This document shows positions 1 through 8,756 of a DNA stretch of 12,453 nt, in pieces. Each line of letters begins with the position of its first letter. Position 1 is the first letter of the stretch. Below the pieces are notes generated by a model, which had not been told where the DNA came from, ran no database searches, and was given only the letters and a program-made list of their open reading frames with translations. The translations under genes and the position numbers were made by a program. The stretch comes from Euperipatoides rowelli (taxonomy: Eukaryota > Onychophora > Udeonychophora > Euonychophora > Peripatopsidae), in assembly GCA_003024985.2 (NCBI GenBank), contig PXIH01S0024777.1; one strand, written 5' to 3'.

Positions 1-154
1 AATAATATGTAAGTAAACCTAAAATATGTAAAATATGTAATATAAAAGTTATGTCATTCGGCTCAATTTTTCAAGATCGGTAAAGATATCTTAATAAGCT
101 GAGATTAGCATTCAATTAAAAAAACATGTACGTATTTACATGACTACCCGGGCC

Positions 155-606
155 TTAGTCATAACCATGGATATGGATATTTTTGCTAAATTTATCAATA
201 TTTTTCCTAATATTAATCAATAGCTCAAAAATATAAACACGAGGAACAGGAATAATTTCAAATGTTTTAAAAAGTGCCTTACAACTGTATCTGAAACCAA
301 CTCTGGCCCTAATTCTTATAGCTTTCTTCTGTAATCTAAAATATTTCAGTGCATAGGAAGAATTTTCCCAGACCATTATTCCAAAATGATATCAATGAAT
401 TAAAATAAGATAAATATACCATCTTTACCATAAGTTAGAGATATTAGGCATACATCTAATTGCATATATAGCAGAAGAAAGCTTCCTATTTAATTGAATA
501 ATATTAATATCCTAACGGAGATAATTGTTGATATAGATACCTAGAAACTTGATATTGTTACATTGGGTAATTTCATTGGAACAACTAGCAATATGTGTTT
601 AATTTC
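155..606 (-). pseudogene. C-terminal conserved region of LINE-A ORF2, downstream of the SINE
   Basis: This is the continuation of ORF2 on the other side of the SINE. Minus-strand reading from about 590 gives NNIKFLGIYINNYLR, a stop, then NRKLSSAIYAIRC, further stops, then VWENSSYALKYFRLQKKAIRI and FKTFEIIPVPRVYIFELLI. This VWG/QKK/YIFE arrangement is the conserved region after RT motifs in many CR1- and jockey-type LINEs. The reading fades after HIHGYD near 155, where intact relatives usually continue with TRN and a short tail. No polyadenylation signal or 3' microsatellite end is visible in 1-155, so the true 3' end probably lies outside the window. Confidence 0.8.
593..606. repeat. Target-site duplication, left copy
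   Basis: Plus strand ATGTGTTTAATTTC directly abuts the SINE poly-A end. It matches the copy at 937-951 apart from one missing G. Confidence 0.8.
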
Positions 607-858
607 TTTTTTTTTGTCCCCCTAACTTGGGAGAAGTAATTACTTTTATTTACATATATATACAATATTTTACAGGCAGACGAGTCAGGATACTACAGTG
701 TTGAAGGGTAATCCAGTTCACAATAGTCCTTTAATCTTCTTTACAATTTATAACTTTTTAATGAAAACTCCTATTTTAATTCTGATTGGATGAAAATAAC
801 CCCAATTTCTCAGTCTTTCATAAAGAAAGACATTTGAATATTGGGGTCAGACAGCACG

Positions 859-869
859 AGCCTTGAACT
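859..869 (-). promoter_or_regulatory. Pol III B box of the SINE
   Basis: The minus strand reads AGTTCAAGGCT, close to the B box consensus GGTTCRANNCC and about 45 bases after the A box. It sits in the loop of a perfect 8-bp stem (854-861 pairing with 872-879), longer than a normal T arm, which suggests the tRNA fold has drifted. Confidence 0.7.
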
Positions 870-913
870 CAGCTCGTGCCAACACCAAGGAGCACAAAGC
901 AGCGCAGCTCATC

Positions 914-924
914 CCACTGCACCA
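914..924 (-). promoter_or_regulatory. Pol III A box of the SINE
   Basis: The minus strand reads TGGTGCAGTGG, matching the internal A box pattern TRGYNNAGTGG of tRNA promoters. It lies about a dozen bases from the SINE 5' end, as expected. Confidence 0.7.
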
Positions 925-936
925 CTGCCCCTTGGC

Positions 937-951
937 ATGTGGTTTAATTTC
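937..951. repeat. Target-site duplication, right copy
   Basis: Plus strand ATGTGGTTTAATTTC lies just outside the SINE 5' end and duplicates 593-606. It is part of the interrupted LINE-A ORF2. Confidence 0.8.
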
Positions 952-999
952 ATTTGGAATAATCTTCCTTCCATTTGTGAGAAATCTAATAAAATTGGT

Positions 1000-1690
1000 T
1001 TTATCAATGTTAAGAAATAGTTATTTGCTTTAAACCAATTATTCATATGAGACAATGATAGATCAACTTTATTTTGAAGATTGGCTATACATTTATCACT
1101 AATAACTAATTTAGAGTCATCAGCAAATAAGAATAGATCATCATTTACATTAGAAGTGAGGTCATTAATATACACAATGAAAAGTAGGGGACCAAGAACT
1201 GAGCTTTGTGGAACACCATGTTTAAATAGTTTTTGTCCAGATAGGAATTTATTGTTTTTGGTTATTTATACTTTTTGATAGTGTTTCTTTAGATATGAAG
1301 AGAACATTATTCATAAGTTACACGTCTTATGCCATAGTCATAACGTTTAGCCAGTAATATATCATGGTTGTATTATGCAGTCAAATGCCTTTGAGAGGTC
1401 ACAAAAGACACCAATCATATGTTCACCCTCCATCAGCGATTTTAATATTCTAAGTGTAAGACTAAGATTATAAGATGCATGCCTAGTTGACAAGCCAGAA
1501 AGCCAAACTGATTATTGATTAACACTCTTACCGTTTATCAAAAAAAAGATATTAACCTATTGTAGATGATCAGTTCAAAATATTTTGAGAAAGCTGACAG
1601 AATGGAGATAGGTCTATAGTTAGAAACTAACGATTTAACACCTTTTTTAAAAATAGGTATTATTTTCGAAAATTTCATTCCCAGGATTGG
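1000..1690 (-). pseudogene. Reverse transcriptase core of LINE-A
   Basis: Minus-strand reading gives RT motif 1 (KIIPIFKKG then SNYRPISIL), followed by NQFGF, motif A with the first catalytic aspartate (VFCDLSKAFD), motif B (PQSSVLGPLLF, where the common PQGS has become PQSS) and motif C LFADDSKL with both catalytic aspartates. Spacing matches LINE RTs. Between motifs A and B the sequence is poorly conserved and has several stops (TGA, TAA) and at least one frame change, so the palm is recognisable only piecewise. The segment after FADD continues as LSHMNNWFKANNYFL, the helical region before the thumb, until the SINE boundary near 935. Confidence 0.87.
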
Positions 1691-2489
1691 AAATTACCCT
1701 GGTATAGTGATTGATTAAAAATAAATAACAGAAGTTCAATAATATAATCACAGACCATTCTAACTAAGTGGATAAACCATTTATATCCTCACAATTTTTT
1801 AATTTTACTCCACAAATTTCATTTCTTAATTCATTCAATGAATTTGGCAGCATAAAAAAAAGAATCATTATGTTTTAAGAAGTGATTGTTTAAAAGTTTT
1901 AAAAATGTAGAGGGATCAGGTGGAATATTTGTATTTAGATTATCAGCATTTTATAAAGTAATCATTAAATAAAGAGGGATCAACAATTTTTTTTGTTATT
2001 TATCACAAGATTATTATACCATGATGAGGACTCATTACTTTCCTGTTTGATGATCTTCCATGTAGCCTTTACTTTATTGTTTGAGTTTTTTTTATATTTA
2101 TCAAGACTAATCTTCATAGCCTAACTAATGACCCTTCTATATACTTTTTTATAATTTCTATAATATATAAAAAAAAGAGTCATCTGCATTGATGAGATTT
2201 TTTGACATCCTTTTCAAATTTCTGCTCGAAATCTTTATACACTGAGTAATCCAGGAATTTTACCCATTAGAGTTTCTTAATTTTACATATTTATAGGGAA
2301 AAACCACCTCAACATAATAGCAAAATAGATAAAAAAAAACCATTGATAATGATGAATATAATTAACTCCAAGATTACCTATCCAGTAAATAACCAAAATA
2401 TTCAGTATTCACCCTATTATAAATTATTTTCAAAATATAATCACCAATGTTACCATTTTAGAAACACTATAAGCATTATGTGACAATGT

Positions 2490-3160
2490 AATAGAGATTT
2501 GCTGAGCATGATGATCAGAAAAGCCATCATTAAATTCCAATATTGTAAATAAATTAGATCAAATATTTGTAAATATATTATCAATTTTAAAGTTGTAGAT
2601 CTATTGGTACATCTAGTTGCTACATCAACAGTTATACAGAATCCATATGATTTCAATAAGTTTACTACTAATAATTTGTTCTTAGAAGAAATTAAACAGT
2701 TTATATTTAAGTCACCACAAATTATTACAGGCTTTAAATTCTTATAAACAAGATCCAACAGCTCATCTAATCTATTAAAGAAAATATTAATATCACCATT
2801 TGGCGGTCTATATAGACACACTATAATGATAGATTTATAAAATTCTGCATTTTCAACCAACACTGCTGGACATTCAAAATGATTTTCAATGGCAAGACTT
2901 ATGACGTCCTCTCTAGTCTCAGCCAAATAATTCTCTTTAACAAATATACACCCCCCACCTCTATTAAGATTTCTGTGAAAGGAGGTCTGTAAGTGAAAAG
3001 ATGGCAGTATGAAATGAGAAATCTCATCATTATATAACCAGTTCTCAGATAAACAAAGAACATCAATGTCTTTGTCCATCAAAGAAATGGCAATTTTATC
3101 CTGTTTAGATCTAATGATTTGTTTATTTAGATGCATTACATTAAAACTGATTTGATACAA
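2490..3160 (-). pseudogene. APE-type endonuclease domain of LINE-A
   Basis: This is the exonuclease-endonuclease-phosphatase fold that makes the first-strand nick in APE-class LINEs. Counting from the codon at 3160, I see HLN (residue 12), the catalytic glutamate in LSENWL (residue 39), the RGGG strand (67-70), YRPPNGD (117-123) and GDLNIN (149-154). The last block, SDHH at 2502-2519 with the active-site Asp-His pair, lies in another frame. A frameshift near 2585 (about residue 192) and a TGA shortly after it cut it off. Every expected catalytic block is therefore still visible, but no single frame contains them all. The uninterrupted part is 236 codons, the last 40 or so of them out of frame. 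Confidence 0.88.
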
Positions 3161-3164
3161 GTAT

Positions 3165-3689
3165 GTGAAGATTCATGAGCACCAGAATCTTTACTATTTC
3201 CCCAAATTAATTCATCACAAAAAATCAACTGATATACCAAGCAACAGGTCCAATTCATTAATATTCATATCTAAGATCAATTTAGTGTTAAAACCTTTGA
3301 TTAGATAAGTTTCAGTAATTTGATGTGAATCATTGACATTAGATGCATCAGAGGAGTCGATATATTCATCTATAATAAGAAATGAATGGTTTGAATCAGA
3401 GTCAAACTATTTGAATCCAAGCAATGAACAATATTATTAACAGTAATTCAACCAGAAATATATAGATCATTACATAAATTGGTACCATTTTTGTTATTAT
3501 TGAGCTGTTTAGATATATCCAATTTATAACTATAGCATCATTCATGGAATTACCATAGATTGATTTTGAGTGGGTATTTAACTTACAATAAAAATCAATT
3601 AGCACACAATTCTGAGAATTTATATACATTAGGAGATTATAAATAGAGTCACATACTAAATGTTTACTAGAGTATAAGCAGTGGATGGT
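3165..3689 (-). other. Segment between LINE-A ORF1 and ORF2
   Basis: The sequence lies between the esterase domain and the endonuclease. On the minus strand it has short open stretches in different frames, for example one at 3629-3402 and another at about 3390-3215 that reads IDEYIDSSDASNVND. No domain is recognisable. It may be the ORF1 C-terminus, an ORF2 N-terminal extension, or both, decayed by frameshifts. A block near 3690 reading HRND could be the remnant of the C-terminal catalytic histidine region of the esterase, but that is weak. Confidence 0.4.
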
Positions 3690-4987
3690 ATATCATTTCT
3701 ATGTATATCTAGTAAGAAGAACTTATAGAAATCAGAACTTCTCTTCAGTCTCAGGTTAATGTCCCAAATATATTCAAAACTGTTTTATCAAATCTAAGAA
3801 ATATTGAGCATAGAATTGCATTGGTCTTTTTACTTAGAGATGCAATACGATCTATTGCTTTTTTAATTTGATATGGATGCCCATTTTCTATATCATTTGT
3901 ACCACCTATAATCACAATTTATGTCATTAGAAGAAAAGTCTACAGCTAAATTATTGATATCTTTCATCACATCACATAAATGAGCACCTGTTTGACTACA
4001 CTTAAGACTTCATAAGTAGGATATAGAAGAGGTAACACAGATTTATGTAGGTTCTTACCAAGGCTATCAGCCAATACAAATAATTTATTTTTCTGTGGTG
4101 TAACAATATTAAGATTTGAAATATTTGAAATAACATTTATATCATGAGAAACAGAATCATATGTATCCTTACAAATTTCATAAGGAGTAACAGTAATATC
4201 ATTAACTACTTCTTCTAAGGTATTAATTACTCGATTGTTTAGTAATTCAAAATTTTCTATCAAACAGCTAATGGTGGATTCAGTTAATAAGCATTCATTT
4301 TCAAGCTCCTCAAGAAGAACAGATAGTATGTTCAGATCTTGATGTTGACATATGATAGGTAGCCAGACTTGGGTCTGTTTGGACACTAACTGAGTTCTTC
4401 AGATTATTGACAGATTTATATAAACTAGTAATCCAGTGTTGGTCGAAATTCGACCAATAAGAAATTCCTTTGTAAAAAGCAGCCACAACCCCACAACCGC
4501 AAACAATGAATGTTTTAATTTTATATATAAATTTTAGCTCATTGCACTCCTTCTCTATATAAACTTTAACTCTGCCAAATCTCACACTCCTCCATGCTGT
4601 GCGCTCAATATGCTTAAAAAGGGATCCAAAGTTTTCCCTTCACGTATTAATATATAGATTGTCAGTTTTAGTAGAATGATTAGTAGTCATAAAACCCATA
4701 CTATGGTCAACATTAGAGAAAGCATCTCTAAATAAGATAGTTGAATTATTTGGATGAATAGTATTAGAAGTAATACTCATAACAGGAGAAACCGTTGTAG
4801 GGGGTTGAGACTGTAAGCAAGTATCACAAATCCACAATAGATTGCTTATTTTACCTAAGGCAGAGTAGGTTACTTTATTTATATTAACACATTTGGCAAG
4901 AAACCATTTTCTGCTGCTGGCATCACATCCTATTGCTTTGTCTGAGTCAGAGACTATTTTCTCACATTTGGGACATTAAACCTCCAT
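3690..4987 (-). pseudogene. LINE-A ORF1 remnant: PHD-like finger plus SGNH esterase
   Basis: ORF1 proteins of CR1-type LINEs are thought to bind element RNA or assist retrotransposition; the role of the esterase is unsettled. The start is an ATG at 4987, followed by a TAA at the fourth codon (4978-4976). A cysteine-rich segment follows: CPKC near 4975-4964, then GCD, a KC pair, and WICDTC at 4834-4817, the order of a PHD finger. Its usual histidine appears lost (WFLAKC) and one middle cysteine reads as serine. The same frame continues past a TGA at 4642-4640 to about 4310. A frameshift near 4340-4380 leads into a stretch ending in the esterase block I motif LADSLGKNL (about 4050-4076). A one-base loss near 3990 shifts the frame again, after which block III GGTND is clear at 3892-3906. 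The downstream end is indistinct. Confidence 0.75.
4439..4457. repeat. Perfect 19-base palindrome inside LINE-A ORF1
   Basis: TTGGTCGAA and TTCGACCAA are exact reverse complements around a single central A. It lies in the ORF1 linker and may be chance or the scar of a small insertion. No function is implied. Confidence 0.6.
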
Positions 4988-4990
4988 TGT

Positions 4991-5643
4991 TAAAATAAAT
5001 TATCAACAGTAATGTATAACAGGGCCTCAGAGAACAAAAAACACCTGCCTAAAGAAACGTTATAGACTTACTCTAGAATTCCCTTAGGATGAATAAAGCT
5101 AAAGCTATTTAACAAATTGTGTGAATTAGACTGAATATTAATTGCATCAAAATAATGGATTTTTCAAAATATTGTAACAAGTTGATATATGAGTCAAACA
5201 CTAAATAAGTCATCAAGATTTCTTAGTCTTATCATATACACTAAGATCACGATTTCATGGATTGAATTAAAATATTATGTTTTATCATAAATGGTGAATA
5301 ATAATATTTATCCCAGCACAGAAGAAAGCCGAAATAAATAAAATCACTTACATAGTATATTGATTTGTATTAAGTTAAAATCGAAATCTAGGATTGTCTA
5401 AACATGTGCTCAGCCATAGCCATAGATTTTGACATTTTTGATCTCTTATAAAATCATTTCAGCTACTTTGAAAAATATTAGGCTAATTTGTAGTTAAGAT
5501 ATAAATTGTTACTTTCAGCAAACCAAACAAACCTTCTATGATTCAAACCACAGATACATGGTGGTTTATCGTTTTAATCCCAGGTAGAATTCTAATGAGG
5601 CGTTACAAATTGTTACAAATTGAAACGTGTTAAGCAGCTATTC
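4991..5643. other. Non-coding spacer upstream of LINE-A
   Basis: AT-rich sequence with no ORF or motif I can support. The first 60 to 100 bases may be LINE-A 5' UTR, since ORF1 starts at 4987. Nothing else is recognisable up to the inverted-repeat element at 5644. Confidence 0.5.
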
Positions 5644-5868
5644 ACGTCTGCCCATGTTTCGTTAAGATGGATAGCAGCATTTTTTTTGTTGTTGTTGTTT
5701 ACAGTCCTATTCTTACCACAACCCTAAACCTTAACTCCAACTATGTATTAAGCCACTTTTTTCCCAACCCTATGATGAAGAAGGGGTGAAATAATCCATT
5801 TTTAATCGATTTTGATAATTTTGATCTAACTTCCGGAAGCATAATGACAAAAATATATGCGCAGATGT
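5644..5868. mobile_element. Inverted-repeat (MITE-like) element, copy 1
   Basis: The ends form an imperfect terminal inverted repeat: ACGTCTGCCCATGTTT at 5644-5659 against the reverse complement of 5851-5868, ACATCTGCGCATATATTT. Inside are a TTG microsatellite (5687-5700), TTTACAGTCCTA, a CCCTAA-like tract, and GGGGTGAAATAATC at about 5783-5796. The same landmarks occur in the same order in copies 2 and 3, so this is one diverged family. It encodes no protein. A non-autonomous DNA transposon is the best guess; no clear target duplication was found. Confidence 0.5.
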
Positions 5869-6519
5869 TAAAAACGCATTAAAAAGTGAATAACACTTTT
5901 CAATCTTTAACCATCATTAACCACTTCTGAATTCTACTGTAGTGTTGAATCAAACGAAGGAAAATCTTTATAATCCTTGATGATATACTTATATAAATTC
6001 TCCAACTTATTAATTATCTTGAATCATATTATTTAAGATATGAATTAAAATAGCTATTAAAATGTATAAAAATATAAATAATTAAAAATTAGATGTGGGG
6101 ATTTTTGGATTCACCTTCCAAGCCAATGCATGCCAATAAAAAAGAATTAATAGCGGTTGCTGTAGATTGCTGCAAATTGTCCACTTGTCTTCCCTAAAAT
6201 TAATTTTGTTAAAACACAATTTTAAAAACACAAATGTTTTATTTATTTATTTTTAAAAAAAAAAAAAAAAACATAAATTAAAAACAATGATAGCTATGGC
6301 CAGTAAAGCAGTACCAATGTACAACTTTAAAAACATACATGTTTCTAGTCACAAACTTATAAAACGACTGGGCATTAATATTAAAACAATCAACATTTTG
6401 TTTAAGCTATATTTTGTGCTGAAGTCGAAATTTTAATATTAAAATAGTCGTAATTAATTACTTTTTTTTTACTGTTAACATTTTTAATGAAATTTTATAA
6501 TTATTTAAAGTAAATTCTT
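5869..6519. other. Non-coding spacer with A-rich tract
   Basis: AT-rich sequence without a recognisable gene. It contains an ATTT run leading into a run of about 17 A residues near 6254-6270 and a poly-T tract near 6462-6470. The A run could be the tail of a decayed retroelement, but no body can be identified beside it. Confidence 0.45.
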
Positions 6520-7318
6520 TTATATTAACTAAACTATTGATCAATCTATATCTGCTAAGAAAGACATTACCTCTGCTGTCATTCAAGGCTCTGTAATGGG
6601 CCCACTCCTATTTTAACTATTTATAAATTATCTACCATCTTATATTGGATCCAAGTCTTTACTATTTGCTGATATCCTGAAAATGTTTGGTCAGGTTAAC
6701 TTAATTGAAAATTGTTATGATATACAAAGGTCACTTGATTTAGTAGTTCTGTGATGCTCTGAATGGGGTCTTGACCTAAATTTAAACAAATGTAAATCCA
6801 TATCATTTACTAAATGCAAAACTGAAATCCTATTTAATTATAATTTAGATGGTAAGGCACTTATGAACAAACCCCATAGTTGATCTTGGTATATATATAA
6901 CCTATAACAAAAACTGTAACTTTAATAAACATAATACAAATACTGCATCTAAAAGTCTTGGTTTTCTTAAACGAATTAGTACAAACCTCAAATCAAAACA
7001 AGCACTTATTATCTTATAATATTATAAACAAATTGTACGACCTAAATTTGAGTTCAGCACCTTTGTATGGAACTCATGTCCTCAGTCAGAAATGTTGAAA
7101 GGATACAATATAGGTTCTTAAAATACTTGTGTTTTAAAACTAATCAATTGACCTTTTATATCTATTCAATATTATTACATAGCAATATAAATAGCTCTTA
7201 TTTGCTATCTCAAATTTTTATAAAGGTTTCTAATCTTTCTTTAAGAAGCAATAATCTATTTGAAATTCCATTCACATAATCCTATAATGTATTATTTCGA
7301 AGTAGTCTATGTAATCAG
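6520..7318 (+). pseudogene. LINE-B: jockey-like reverse transcriptase fragment
   Basis: This fragment covers the back half of a LINE RT. It begins shortly before motif B (IQGSVMGPLLF, 6584-6615) and includes LINYLPS-like sequence and motif C, LLFADILKMF (about 6662-6687). The second catalytic aspartate is replaced by isoleucine. It continues with SEWGLDLNLNKCKSISF and IVRPKFEFSTFVWNS (about 7035-7076). Defects include TGA at 6752-6754 where relatives have tryptophan, several stops and frame changes around 6880-7020, and a shift near 7090 into ERIQYRFLKYL. It then runs through SNLSLRSNNLFEIPF to about RSSLCN near 7313, where LINE-C appears to interrupt it. Everything before motif B is missing. 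Clade placement as jockey-like rests on the FADDLKLF and VRP style and is inferred. Confidence 0.8.
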
Positions 7319-8308
7319 ATGCAACTGTCACTCCTACAAAGAAATCTGTTATCAATTGTCGATCATCAGACACTCATTCTATCACTTACTGAAATGTGCC
7401 CTTCTCCTTATCTGGTTAAATGGATTTCCTCATTTCTGGAGAATAGATCTCAGAGTATTCTTCTACCTGATTCGATAAAATACCAAAGTTATACCTGTAA
7501 TAACTGCATTCCTCAGGGCTCTGTACTCAGTGCCATACTTTTTGACATATTGTCCAGTAGTATTGTCAACAACATCGATACTCACTTCAAATTGGATGAT
7601 CTATCGGTAGTGTGTTCTGGTAATCACAATGACATTGAAAATATTATAAGAAACAACATTGATATTATTGCTAAGGACTCCACGTAGAATATGTCTTTCA
7701 ATTCAGCAAAGTCTTGCTTCCTCTACCATGATTTCTCCCGATCCAGGAAAAATATTNACATTTCACTCAATAATATTGTTATTAGCGAAAAACCTTTTTG
7801 TAAAATTTTGGGTGTGTTTTTACAATGTGATCTCAAGTGGAATAAACAAGTTGAGATGTTGCTAAANGCTTCTAAAAGCACTTTCATCATTTGTAAAATG
7901 AAGAAATTTACCCCTAATTTAGATATTTTGGTCAATCTTTATAAGACCTTTATTAGACCAATTTTAGAGTTTAATTGTATGGTTTGGGGTGGTGCCATAA
8001 CCAAACACTCTGATTTGATTGAGAACTTTCAGAAAAGAATTCGCAAGATTATTTTAGGCAAATCATACACCAATTATTTAGATGCTTTGGTCCATCTGAG
8101 TTTAGAAAGTCTCTCTAAGAGAAGATTAACTTTGTCTACTCAGTTTGCAGTTAAATTTTTCAAATTGTATCCCAATCTTTGTCCACCGAAAAACTCAGAT
8201 CTATCTAATATTCAAACCAGAAATGCATCTAAATATTACAGACAGTATATATGCAGTACCTCTCCTGTCCCACATTTGTGCAAGTTATTAAATAGTGTAG
8301 CTACTTAG
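7319..8308 (+). pseudogene. LINE-C: 5'-truncated reverse transcriptase, one in-frame stop
   Basis: The frame is open for about 330 codons except for one TAG at 7685-7687. It starts just after RT motif A, giving VDHQTLI near 7350, then LVKWISSFLENRSQS, motif B IPQGSVLSAILFD (7507-7545) and a motif C that reads FKLDDLSVV (7586-7612). There the aromatic residue of the usual YxDD box is missing, as if a codon were lost. The TAG falls where relatives carry tryptophan, before NMSFNSAKSC. Further on are KILGVFLQCDLKWNKQV, KTFIRPILEF, VWGG, NFQKRIRKIILG and SLESLSKRRL, the usual thumb and C-terminal landmarks. It ends at TAG 8306-8308. Two ambiguous bases (7757, 7867) lie inside. It differs from both other LINEs here; a CR1/L2-type family is likely but not proven. 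Confidence 0.82.
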
Positions 8309-8503
8309 ATATTATTTTACTACTTATTTTTGTTGTCAATACTTTACTAGCAGTTCTATAATATTATGTTTAGTGCCTTAGCATCCACATCCTCTCTGAG
8401 GGCTAGGATCTTTGCTTATTTTTAAGTGTATATATTTTATACATATTGTATTTCTTATATTTTAAGTCAATAAACCTCAATAATAATAATAATAATAATA
8501 ATT
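8309..8503 (+). mobile_element. LINE-C 3' UTR and (AAT)8 tail
   Basis: This AT-rich 3' UTR follows the LINE-C stop codon. It contains AATAAA at 8469-8474 and ends in (AAT)8 at 8479-8503. Many CR1- and L2-type LINEs end in a short microsatellite instead of poly-A, which fits. The abrupt change after 8503 marks the 3' junction. Confidence 0.75.
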
Positions 8504-8756
8504 GATTCCTGATCAATGATTATTTATGTCACTATTACAATAATGCTCTCTGCCTCCTTCTTTGTAATCTCATGTCTATGAATGACCTGTTTACCTATAT
8601 CTCATATATTTTTTTGTACATATGTATATATTAGTTTTACTTAATTTATTGTTATTTATCATAATTTTATCATAATTATTTGTTATCAATTAATATTTTT
8701 ATTCTATGTTTGTACTTATCACCCTCTGAATATGATTAATAAATAAATAAATAAAG
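8504..8756 (+). mobile_element. Probable detached 3' end of LINE-B with (AAAT)n tail
   Basis: After the LINE-C tail the sequence resumes with a short open stretch (MNDLFTYISYI near 8578-8610), then an AT-rich 3' UTR ending in AATAAATAAATAAATAAA at 8738-8755, a tail type common in jockey-like LINEs. Because LINE-B coding sequence stops at the LINE-C 5' junction and no other element supplies a 5' part, I infer this is the rest of LINE-B, split by LINE-C. The link depends on position and orientation; the sequence alone does not prove it. Confidence 0.5.

Larger units (their letters stand above)
607..935 (-). mobile_element. tRNA-derived SINE inserted in LINE-A ORF2
   Basis: SINEs are short RNA polymerase III transcripts mobilised by LINE machinery. 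Read on the minus strand, the element starts near 935 with GGGGCAGTGGTGCAGTGG, carries tRNA-like A and B boxes, has a tRNA-unrelated body of about 230 bases and ends in nine A residues (607-615 as T on plus) preceded by GGGGGAC. It is flanked by a target-site duplication, 593-606 and 937-951, differing by one inserted base. Removing it brings the two parts of LINE-A ORF2 back together. The first 90 bases fold partly like a tRNA, with GGGG/CCCC ends. The parent tRNA is not identified. The exact 5' boundary is uncertain by a few bases. Confidence 0.85.
155..3160 (-). pseudogene. LINE-A ORF2 remnant: APE endonuclease and reverse transcriptase
   Basis: In an intact element this protein nicks target DNA and copies element RNA at the nick. 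The reading frame begins at 3160; the LINE context, not a strong start signal, sets this. Endonuclease motifs come first (3160-2490), then a linker containing TWKII (about 2025-2067), then RT motif 1 with NYRPIS (about 1565-1680), NQFGF (1499-1513), motif A CDLSKAFD (1380-1409), motif B GVPQSSVLGPLLF (1179-1217) and the catalytic FADD (1113-1127). After the SINE the frame resumes with NNIKFLGIYI (about 555-520). It reaches FRLQKKAIRI and FELLINIRKN, typical of the conserved region after RT in CR1/jockey-type LINEs. Stops interrupt it, including TAG after NNYLR and further stops near 400-430. The frame also changes near 2585 and between RT motifs 1 and A. Confidence 0.85.
1..4990 (-). mobile_element. 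LINE-A: near-complete decayed CR1-like non-LTR retrotransposon
   Basis: Read on the minus strand, the interval carries the parts of a two-ORF LINE in order: a PHD-like finger and SGNH esterase (ORF1), then an APE endonuclease, reverse transcriptase and conserved C-terminal region (ORF2). A PHD finger plus an esterase in ORF1 is a known hallmark of the CR1 group, so I place it there; the exact clade is uncertain. The 5' end is set at the ORF1 start near 4987, although some 5' UTR may lie beyond it. The last recognisable coding sequence is near 155, and the 3' UTR probably runs off the left edge. Frameshifts and stops occur throughout, so it cannot move by itself. A SINE interrupts it at 607-935. 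Seen: motifs and order. Inferred: family and boundaries. Confidence 0.85.

Noticed and set aside
155-376. 73-codon minus-strand open stretch as an independent gene
   Set aside because: Its content (FRLQKKAIRI, YIFELLI) is the C-terminal region of LINE-A ORF2, so it is part of the retroelement.
845-933. Functional tRNA gene on the minus strand
   Set aside because: The acceptor and T stems pair poorly, the segment continues into a SINE body with a poly-A tail, and it is flanked by a target-site duplication.
1081-1278. 65-codon plus-strand open stretch
   Set aside because: It is the antisense shadow of the LINE-A reverse transcriptase motifs B and C.
5720-5740. Telomere-like CCCTAA sequence
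   Set aside because: Only one or two imperfect units, and the same block recurs inside the inverted-repeat family, so it belongs to that element and is not an interstitial telomere.
8479-8503. CRISPR-like or tandem array
   Set aside because: It is a plain (AAT)8 microsatellite at the 3' end of LINE-C; there are no spacers.
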